Of a stretch of 14,368 bases of DNA, positions 1 to 8,617 are shown one piece after another. Numbering within the stretch: position 1 is the first letter of the stretch; each line of letters opens with the position of its first letter. The notes beneath the pieces are model-generated. The model saw only the letters and a list, made by a program, of their open reading frames with translations, was not told where the DNA came from and searched no databases. The position numbers were made by a program, and so were the translations under genes. The DNA is from CAYLUN01 sp964386865 (GTDB taxonomy: Bacteria; Verrucomicrobiota; Kiritimatiellia; RFP12; UBA1067), in assembly GCA_964386865.1 (NCBI GenBank), contig CAYLUN010000121.1, forward strand, positions 1-14,368. Direction: 5' to 3'.

Positions 1-62
1 GAGTTGAACCTGCAACCCTCAGATCCGTAGTCTGATGCTCTATCCAATTGAGCTAGAGGCGC
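1..62 (-). tRNA. tRNA-Arg (anticodon ACG), 3' end cut by window edge
   Basis: The reverse strand reads as the first 61-62 nt of a tRNA. The acceptor 5' strand GCGCCTC is at 62-56, followed by TA. The D arm is GCTC...GAGC. The anticodon stem is TCAGA/TCTGA with the 7-nt loop CTACGGA. Then come a 5-nt variable loop, the T stem GCAGG and the T loop TTCAACT. The anticodon ACG (plus-strand CGT at 26-28) decodes Arg CGU/CGC/CGA once A34 is deaminated to inosine. The rest of the T stem and the 3' acceptor strand lie beyond base 1. No integrase or duplicated tRNA tail is visible nearby, so nothing marks this copy as an integration site. Confidence 0.93.
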
Positions 63-81
63 TCTTGAGAACGTGTGTTAA

Positions 82-109
82 GTTATCAAAAACGATGCAC
101 GACACGCAA
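82..109 (-). promoter_or_regulatory. possible tRNA-Arg promoter
   Basis: On the reverse strand a -35-like TTGCGT (109-104) is followed after 16 nt by a -10-like GATAAC (87-82). This lies about 20 nt upstream of the tRNA 5' end, a normal leader length. The short AT-rich stretch stands out in GC-rich sequence. The match to consensus is only partial, and the tRNA could also be read through from the oxidoreductase gene upstream on the same strand. Confidence 0.3.
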
Positions 110-114
110 GAGGG

Positions 115-143
115 AATTTCGCGGCTAGCGAAGTTTCTTTTTT
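115..143 (+). terminator. Rho-independent terminator-like hairpin on the plus strand
   Basis: On the plus strand AATTTCGC (115-122) pairs with GCGAAGTT (128-135), 8 bp including one G-U pair, around the 5-nt loop GGCTA. The U-rich tract TTTCTTTTTT (134-143) follows. In the minus direction no T tract follows, so it would work only for plus-strand transcripts. No plus-strand gene precedes it in the window, so what it terminates is unknown. It could stop transcription coming from beyond base 1, antisense to the tRNA. Confidence 0.45.
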
Positions 144-152
144 GGCCCGGCA

Positions 153-1502
153 TTAACGCGCACGCGCAGCCGCACGACCTTGGCGGTACTCGGTCGCGTA
201 AACCGCGGCGTCGCGCACCACGCAGCCGCCCCGCCCCACCCCGTCTTTCATGATCTGCGAGCACATCGAGCAGGCGACGCAGCACTTCTCCGGAACTAGG
301 CCGCCCCGCATCAGAATATCCTTGGGCGCATCGGGATACGCGAAGGCGCCGCGGCCGAACCCGGTCAGGTCACACCACCCCTCCCGCACCAGGCCCGCCG
401 CCACCGGCGCCGCCAGGTGCTGGAGCCACGAGAGCGCGGCCGTGATCACCGGCGCCCCGCCCGCGGCCTGCCGCACCGCCCGGACCGTCTCCTGGAACCG
501 CACCACGCCCCGCAGCGGTTCCTCCGGCGGCGGCGGACACCCGGCCAGCGGCCGGTCGTACGGACGGTTGAGGTGCGGCTGGAAGCGCGGGTACCCCATC
601 GAGACGTTGTGCAGCGGCACGCCCAGCGCCGACAGCTCGCCGACCAGCCGCAGCGGCTCCGCCAGATCCGCCTCCCAGGGCCCCTCGCGCTCCGCCACGC
701 CCCAGCCGTACGGATAGGGCGACGGCTCCAACACGGTCAGCCGCGACGCCACCCACGTCGTCCGCGCCAGCGCCTGCCGCATGCCGGCCACGCAGTTCTT
801 GAGGAAGCGCGTGCGGTTCTCATACGAGCCGCCGTAGCGGCCCTCGCGGCGGCGCGCGCCGAGCAGCTCCGCCACGAGGTAGCCGTGCACGGCCTTCATG
901 TCCACGCCGTCGAACCCCGCCCGCTCGGCGAGCGCCGCTGCCGCCACAAAGGCCTCCTCCAGCCGCGCCAGCGCGTCGTCGCCGACCGGCTCCGGCTGCG
1001 GCATCTCAGGCATCGCGGCCTCGAGCGGGGGGTTGCGCTGCGCCACCACCGGCGCAGGCCGGCCCTGCGGACGGCTGTAGCGGCCGCTGTGCGTGAGCTG
1101 GAGCAGCAGCGCCACCTCCCCGCACCCCTCCGCGCTCGCCGCCTGCCGCGTTTCGGCGACCAGCCTTTTCCACACATCAAGGTTCGCCTCAGTGAGCATG
1201 AGCTGGCGCGGGCCGGACCGGCCCTCGGGCACGACGGCGGCGGACTCGAACCAGACCAGCCCGCTGCCGCCCGCCGCGAAGCGACGGTAGCGCCTGAACG
1301 TCAGATCACTCGGCGCGCCGCCCTCGTCGCGCGCATCCACGCCCTCCATGGGCTGCACCACGAAGCGGTTCGCCAGCCGCCGCCCCGCGACCTCCAGCGG
1401 CTCGCCCAGCGCCGCGAAGTCGGCGCTCAGCGGCAGCCGCGCGCCGAAGCGCGCCAGCTCCGATTCCAGATCGGCCACGGTTTTCAAATTGAATTTCGTC
1501 AT
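153..1502 (-). CDS. NADH:flavin oxidoreductase, Old Yellow Enzyme family, with C-terminal 4Fe-4S motif
   Basis: 449 aa, cytoplasmic. The fold is the FMN-binding TIM barrel of the Old Yellow Enzyme (OYE) family, whose members reduce activated C=C bonds or similar substrates. Visible motifs are QLTHSGR (135-141), GFDGVDMKAVHGY (196-208), GRYGGSYENRTRF (221-233) and GFGRGAFAYPD (381-391). After the barrel, Cys408, 411, 414 and 427 form C-x2-C-x2-C-x12-C, like the 4Fe-4S site of trimethylamine dehydrogenase and 2,4-dienoyl-CoA reductase. The FAD/NAD-binding domain that follows in those enzymes is absent and the protein ends 22 residues later. I chose the start at 1502 because the family alignment begins shortly after it and a GGGGA ribosome site lies 6 nt upstream. 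An in-frame ATG at 1544 would add 14 Arg/Pro-rich residues. The substrate cannot be told from sequence. Confidence 0.9.
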   Translation of the reverse strand: MTKFNLKTVADLESELARFGARLPLSADFAALGEPLEVAGRRLANRFVVQPMEGVDARDEGGAPSDLTFRRYRRFAAGGSGLVWFESAAVVPEGRSGPRQLMLTEANLDVWKRLVAETRQAASAEGCGEVALLLQLTHSGRYSRPQGRPAPVVAQRNPPLEAAMPEMPQPEPVGDDALARLEEAFVAAAALAERAGFDGVDMKAVHGYLVAELLGARRREGRYGGSYENRTRFLKNCVAGMRQALARTTWVASRLTVLEPSPYPYGWGVAEREGPWEADLAEPLRLVGELSALGVPLHNVSMGYPRFQPHLNRPYDRPLAGCPPPPEEPLRGVVRFQETVRAVRQAAGGAPVITAALSWLQHLAAPVAAGLVREGWCDLTGFGRGAFAYPDAPKDILMRGGLVPEKCCVACSMCSQIMKDGVGRGGCVVRDAAVYATEYRQGRAAARAR

Positions 1503-1657
1503 GCTCGGTCCCCAACGGACGGGCCTGCGCGGGAAGCGCCTCACGGCGCCACTACAAACAGAATCCTACATGCGCCTCACGGCTACAAATGCGGCCAACG
1601 GCGGCCATCGGTTTTACGTTCACAAGCGCCCGCCTTTCCGCCATACTATAGCAAACT
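1503..1657. promoter_or_regulatory. divergent intergenic region with 12-bp direct repeats
   Basis: This 155-bp spacer must hold both the promoter for the flavin oxidoreductase (minus) and that for the ybaK-addBA operon (plus). It contains an exact direct repeat GCGCCTCACGGC at 1536-1547 and 1572-1583, 36 bp apart start to start. Each copy is followed by CTACAAA or TACAAA after 0-4 nt. The copies lie about 34 and 70 bp upstream of the oxidoreductase ATG, a position that would suit a regulator. I could not place a convincing -35/-10 pair for the minus-strand gene. Confidence 0.4.
1619..1649 (+). promoter_or_regulatory. possible promoter of the ybaK-addB-addA operon
   Basis: TTCACA (1619-1624) and TACTAT (1644-1649, five of six matches to the -10 consensus) are separated by 19 nt, slightly longer than ideal. 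The -10 element ends only 8 nt before the ybaK ATG at 1658. Transcription would then start at or next to the start codon, giving a leaderless mRNA. This agrees with the lack of a purine-rich ribosome site in front of that ATG. Confidence 0.4.
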
Positions 1658-2137
1658 ATGGACATCCCCGTCACCACCGCCATACGCGCCCTGCGCGCGG
1701 CGAGCGCCGAGTTCGAGCCGCTCGTCTACGACTACGTGGAGCACGGCGGCACGCGCCACTCCGCCGAGTGCCTCGGCGTAGACGAGCACGCCGTGGTCAA
1801 GACGATCGTCATGGAGACCGACGCCAAGAAGCCCTTCATCGTACTGATGCACGGCGACCGCGAGATCTCGGCCAAGCAGATGGCCCGCGTGCTCGGCGTC
1901 AAGTCCGTGGCGCCCTGCTCCCCGGACACCGCGAGCCGTCATACCGGCTACCTGGTCGGCGGCACGAGCCCCTTCGGCACGCGCAAGCCCCTGCCCGTCT
2001 ACGCCGAGTCCACGATCTTCGACCTGCCGCACCTCATCATCAACGGCGGCCGGCGCGGGCTGCTCGTCAAGGTCACGCCCGACACGCTCGACCGCGTCGC
2101 CCGCCCGACACGCGTCAGCGTCGCGGTGCCGGAGTAA
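1658..2137 (+). CDS. ybaK: YbaK/EbsC-family aminoacyl-tRNA deacylase (Cys-tRNA(Pro) deacylase type)
   Basis: 159 aa, the normal length for the YbaK/EbsC family. These proteins hydrolyse mischarged tRNA, typically Cys-tRNA(Pro) made by prolyl-tRNA synthetase, so they act in translation quality control. The sequence shows VVKTIV with Lys48 (the conserved catalytic-site lysine position), the signature TGYLVGGTSPFG (96-107), LPVYAEST (112-119) and IINGGRRGLLVKVTPDTL (127-144). The start at 1658 gives the family N-terminus; no Shine-Dalgarno sequence precedes it and the upstream -10-like element suggests a leaderless message. It is first in an operon: the addB-like gene starts 2 nt after its stop, and its last codons carry that gene's GGAG ribosome site. 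Substrate choice among YbaK, ProXp-ala and related subfamilies is not resolved. Confidence 0.9.
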   Translation: MDIPVTTAIRALRAASAEFEPLVYDYVEHGGTRHSAECLGVDEHAVVKTIVMETDAKKPFIVLMHGDREISAKQMARVLGVKSVAPCSPDTASRHTGYLVGGTSPFGTRKPLPVYAESTIFDLPHLIINGGRRGLLVKVTPDTLDRVARPTRVSVAVPE

Positions 2138-2139
2138 CC

Positions 2140-5087
2140 ATGGAACGCGTCTTTCTGAACGCCCGAACGCCGCTTGTGCTCGCCGTCGCCGACTGGCTGG
2201 CGGAGCGGCTGCGCGTCACGCCCGGCGGCGTGAAGTCGCTGAGCCACCTGCTCGTGGTCGTGCCGACGCGCCAGGCGGGACGCCGCCTGCGCCTCGCGCT
2301 CGCGGAGCGCACGGGCGGCTGCCTGCCGCCGCTCGTGCGCCTGCCCGCCCAGGTCATCGCCCCCGCCCGCGAGCCCGCCCTCCCCGTCGCCACGCAGGCC
2401 GAGACCCTCGGCGTGCTGAGCCGGCTCCTGCTCGACCTCGACCTGCGCGAGTTCCAGCAGCTCTTCCCCGCGCGGGGCCGGCCGCGCGACACGAGCTTCG
2501 CGTGGGCGCTGGGCGTCGCGCGCCAGCTCGCCGACCTCTGGGGTGTCCTGCAGGAAAACGCCCTCACGATGGCCGACGTCGCCGCGCGCGCCGAGGCGCT
2601 CCTCGCCGGCGAGGACCTCGACGTCGAGCTGTCCCGCTGGCGGGACCTCGCCCGCCTGGAGGCGCGGCTCTTCGAGGCCCTGCGCGCCCGCGGCCGCACC
2701 CCCGCCCCGCTCGCCCGCCAGCAGGCGGTCGCCGACCCGCTCCTGCCCGAGGGCGTCGAGCGCATCGTGCTGCCCGCACTCGCCGACGCCCAGCCCGCGC
2801 TCTACCCGGCGCTGGGGCGCCTCGCCGGTCGCGTCGACCTCTCGGTGCTGCTCCACGCCGACCCCGCCGACGACGGCCGCTTCGACCTGTGGGGCCGCCC
2901 CGAGCCCGCGCAGTGGCTGGGCGAGCACGCCCCCCTCCTGCCGCTGGCCGACGCGCAGATCACGCTCGCCGCGAACAGCGTCGAGCAGGCCCGGCTCGCC
3001 GCCGCGCTCTTCGCCGCGATCCCGCCGACCGACGAGCCGCCGTCGCTCGGCATGGCCGACGAGGATCTCTTCAGCGAACTTCAGTCCGCCTTTCTCGCGC
3101 GCGGGCTCGCGCTCCACAACCCCGCCGCCTACCCGCTGGCCGCCTCGTCGCTCGGGCGCCTCATCGGCCAGCTCGAGCAGCTCTGCCGCGAGTCGCGCTT
3201 CCCCGCGCTGGCCGCCTTCCTGCGCGAGGCCGACGTCCAGCGCTGGCTCGAAGCCCGCCTCGCCGCCGAGTGCCCCGGCTTCTGCTGCGCCGCGGCGCTC
3301 CGCTCGCTCGACGACCTCCAGAACGCGCACCTGCCGCAGACGCTCGGCGCGGCCCGCGCCTTCTGCGCGCAGGAGCTCGGCGCCTGCGCGACGAAAGACG
3401 CCCCGGCGTGGGACGCGCTGCTGAAGGCGCTCGACGCGGTCTGCGGCCTGCTCGACCCGCGCGGACGCCCGCACCTCGACCATCTGACGGCCCTGCTCCA
3501 GACCCTCTTCGCGGCGCGCACGCTGCAGGAGCGCGCGCCCGGCGACCGCGAGCTCGCGGCCGCTGCCGAAGCCACGCTCGCGGTGTTCGAGGCGCTCGAC
3601 TCCGACGCGCTCGCCGGCTCGCTCGACGAGGCCCAGCGCTCGCTGCTGTTCGAGTCCCTGCTCGCCTCGGCCGCCTACCCGCTCGAGCCCGAGACCGCCG
3701 ACGCGCTGCTCACCGAAGGCTGGCTCGAGCTGCCGTGGAGCCCCGCGCCCGACCTGGTGGTCACCGGCTTCAACGAGGGCTCGGTGCCCGACGCCGTGGT
3801 GGGCCACGCCTTCCTGCCGGACCGCCTGCGCCAGGGCCTCGGCCTCACCAGCAACGAGCGCCGCACCGCGCGCGACACCTATCTGCTGCAGGCGCTTCTG
3901 GCCTCGCGCCCGGCCGGCGCGGTGCGCCTCCTGCTCGAGCGCGTCTCCGCCCGCAGCGACGTGCGCAAGCCGTCGCGCCTGCTCTTCCTGTGCGACGAGC
4001 CGACCCTCACTGCGAGGGCCAAGGCGCTCTTCAGCGACGCCGAGAGCGCCGCCGCCGGCCACCCGCGCTCGCTGCCGGACGCGTGGCGGCTTGAGCTGCC
4101 GCTGCCCGGCTCGCCTCCCGCGCGGCTCCGCGCCACGGCCTTCAAGAGCTACCTCGCCTGCCCCTTCACCTTCTACCTGCGGCACATCCTCGAGATGGAG
4201 CCGCGCGATGACCGCGCGGCCGAGCTCGACGCCCCCGCGTTCGGCAACCTCTGCCACGGCGCGCTGGAGGCCTTCGGAGCCTCCGGCCTGAGAGACTCCG
4301 CCGACTCCGGCGCGATCGCCGAGTTTCTGCAGGGCGAGGTCTGGCGCGCGCTGCGCCGCCAGCACGGGGAGGCGCTGCCCGCCGTCCTGCACCTGCAAGG
4401 CGCGGCCGCCTGCAGGCGGCTCTCGTTCTTCGCGTCCCGCCAGGCGCGGCTGCGGGCCGAGGGCTGGCGGATCGCCGAGATCGAGAAGCCGCTTCAGATG
4501 GCCGAGCGCGGCGTGGCGATCCGCGGCCGCGCCGACCGCATCGATCGCCACGAGGCCACCGGCGCGTGGCGCATCATCGACTACAAGACGTGGGACCGGC
4601 TCGGCAAGAACGACGGCCTCGACCGCTTCACGTCGGCGAGCAAGGCCGACCTCGCGGCCGCCGCCGCGCGCGGCTTCGAGGCCTTCATGTTCGCGGAGAA
4701 GCCGCGCGTCTGGGCCGACCTGCAGCTGCCGCTCTACCTGCTGATGGCGCAGGCGGGCGGGCTCGTGGCGGCGGGCGCAGCGGCCGAGTGTGGCTACTTC
4801 GTGCTCGGCGAGACCGAGGCCGAGACCGTGTGCCGCACCTGGGACTTCTCCGGCTGCCGCGACGCCGCCGCGGAGGCGGTGCGCGGCGTCATCGACCGCG
4901 TGCTGGCCGGCATCTTCTGGCCGCCGTCGCCCGTGGACGAGTGGGCGAGAGACTACGCGTCGCTCTTCCTGGAATCCCCCGAGAAGAGCGTGGGCGCGGC
5001 GTGGATCGCCGACCAGGAGCGGCGGCTCGGCGCGACTGGGGGCGGCCGTCCCCGCGAGCCGCTGCCCGCGCCAGACGGAGGCCTGTC

Positions 5088-5091
<4 letters not shown>
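2140..5091 (+). CDS. addB: AddB-like subunit, PD-(D/E)XK exonuclease of double-strand-break repair
   Basis: 983 aa. This is the predicted nuclease partner of the downstream AddA-like helicase in a complex that resects DNA ends for RecA recombination. The N-terminus has VVVPTRQAGRRLRLAL but no GxxGxGK(S/T) Walker A, so this helicase-like half is probably inactive, as in several AddB lineages. The middle has GFNEGSVPD (543-551) and LGLTSNERRTARDTYLL. The C-terminal RecB-type nuclease has YLACPFTFYL (671-680), GRADRID (796-802), IIDYKT with Asp814 and Lys816, and QLPLY (862-866). Cys674 sits where the first iron-sulfur ligand of Bacillus AddB lies. Downstream, however, only Cys898 and Cys906 occur and the usual CxxC...C group is missing, so no 4Fe-4S cluster is expected. 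The start at 2140 has GGAG at 2131-2134. The gene ends in an ATGA overlap with the next, implying translational coupling. Confidence 0.88.
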
Positions 5092-8197
<3,106 letters not shown>

Positions 8198-8198
<1 letters not shown>

Positions 8199-8227
8199 GG
8201 ACGGCCCGCACGGAGGCGGGCCCTCCC
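8198..8227. repeat. hairpin at the addA stop codon (palindromic element E1)
   Basis: GGCCCGC (8203-8209) pairs with GCGGGCC (8216-8222) around ACGGAG. The stem extends by GGGA/TCCC (8198-8201 and 8224-8227) across one C-C mismatch. It starts in the last base of the addA TAG. The reverse complement of 8203-8222 matches 8448-8467 of element E3 at 18 of 20 positions, so it is an inverted relative of that repeat. It may serve as a 3'-end stabiliser or weak terminator, but no T tract follows. Confidence 0.6.
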
Positions 8228-8249
8228 GGACAGACCGGGCGAGTGTCAG

Positions 8250-8392
8250 ACCACTGCCGAAAAGTAAACGGACTAAACGGGCGGCCACACACAGGGAGGG
8301 ACGGCTTCCACGCCGTCCGCGGCCGGGGTGGAACCCGGCCCTCCCGTGTGTCTTGTGTCCGTCATAGGGTCTAGGCACTTTTCGGCAGTGGT
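8250..8392. mobile_element. MITE-like unit: 16-bp inverted repeats around a cloverleaf
   Basis: Perfect 16-bp inverted repeats lie at 8250-8265 (ACCACTGCCGAAAAGT) and 8377-8392. They enclose 111 bp with no coding potential. The hexamer TCAGAC occurs at both outer borders (8246-8251 and 8394-8399), partly overlapping the left repeat, and could be a target duplication, although the register is off by one to two bases. The interior holds the cloverleaf element E2. This architecture fits a miniature inverted-repeat element moved by a transposase encoded elsewhere; a duplicated regulatory palindrome is also possible. Confidence 0.45.
8287..8351. repeat. three-way-junction palindromic element E2
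   Basis: This can fold as an almost gap-free cloverleaf. The outer stem is ACACAC plus GGGAG (8287-8298, A8293 bulged) against CTCCCGTGTGT (8341-8351). Inside, hairpin A is 8299-8318 (7-bp GGACGGC/GCCGTCC, loop TTCCAC). A 2-nt GC linker (8319-8320) separates it from hairpin B, 8321-8340 (7-bp GGCCGGG/CCCGGCC, loop GTGGAA). All three helices are perfect apart from the bulge. Confidence 0.7.
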
Positions 8393-8441
8393 ATCAGACG
8401 TGAGCTGGCAGGCGAGGCGGGGCCGAAGCGATCTGGCTCGC

Positions 8442-8494
8442 CTGGAGGGCCCGCCTCCGTGTGGTCCGCGGCTCGACGCAGTCTCGCCCTCCAG
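8442..8494. repeat. three-way-junction palindromic element E3
   Basis: This has the same scaffold as E2. The outer stem is CTGGAG/CTCCAG (8442-8447 and 8489-8494). Hairpin A is 8448-8467, 20 nt as in E2, with one mismatch and one G-U pair. The GC linker is at 8468-8469. Hairpin B is 8470-8488 (GGC/GCC and GAC/GTC around a TC/TC mismatch). Flanking GCGAG copies create alternatives: CTCGCCTG (8437-8444) can pair with CAGGCGAG (8409-8416) instead, which would compete with the outer stem. Confidence 0.6.
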
Positions 8495-8533
8495 CGCGAG
8501 GCGAAGCCGGAATGAAGCACCTTGCACCGGGAG

Positions 8534-8553
8534 CGGGGACGCCCTCGTCCCCG
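8534..8553. terminator. perfect 8-bp hairpin between convergent operons
   Basis: CGGGGACG (8534-8541) and CGTCCCCG (8546-8553) enclose the loop CCCT. The hairpin lies 65 bp past the arabinofuranosidase stop in its transcription direction. It is strong and symmetric enough to act on both strands, but without a T tract it is only a possible terminator. It may equally be another dispersed palindrome. Confidence 0.35.
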
Positions 8554-8617
8554 TCAGGCACACATCTGGCATATGTCTGTCAGGCATGCGTCAGGCCAAG
8601 CGGCGAGGGCGCGGCCT

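Larger units (their letters stand above)
8199..8617. other. convergent intergenic region, non-coding, rich in palindromes
   Basis: These 419 bp lie between the 3' ends of addA (plus) and the arabinofuranosidase gene (minus). I see no credible gene: the open frames across it have no ribosome site and read through repeats. The elements described separately here fill most of it. The segment 8554-8617 also holds three copies of GTCAGGC (starting 8553, 8579, 8590) without clear meaning. No T-rich tract follows any hairpin in either direction, so a canonical Rho-independent terminator is absent for both operons. Confidence 0.75.

Noticed and set aside
1..152. tRNA-associated integration site or genomic island border
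   Set aside because: No integrase, direct-repeat copy of the tRNA end, or composition shift is visible next to the tRNA.
417..1781. Plus-strand open frame crossing the oxidoreductase gene and the divergent promoter region
   Set aside because: It runs through the spacer and into ybaK in the wrong frame, and its translation is Arg/His-rich without family similarity.
1999..4551. Long open frame on the minus strand opposite addB
   Set aside because: Its translation is low-complexity Arg/Gly/Ala/Glu-rich with no family motif. It arises from GC-rich codon bias opposite a gene with clear motifs.
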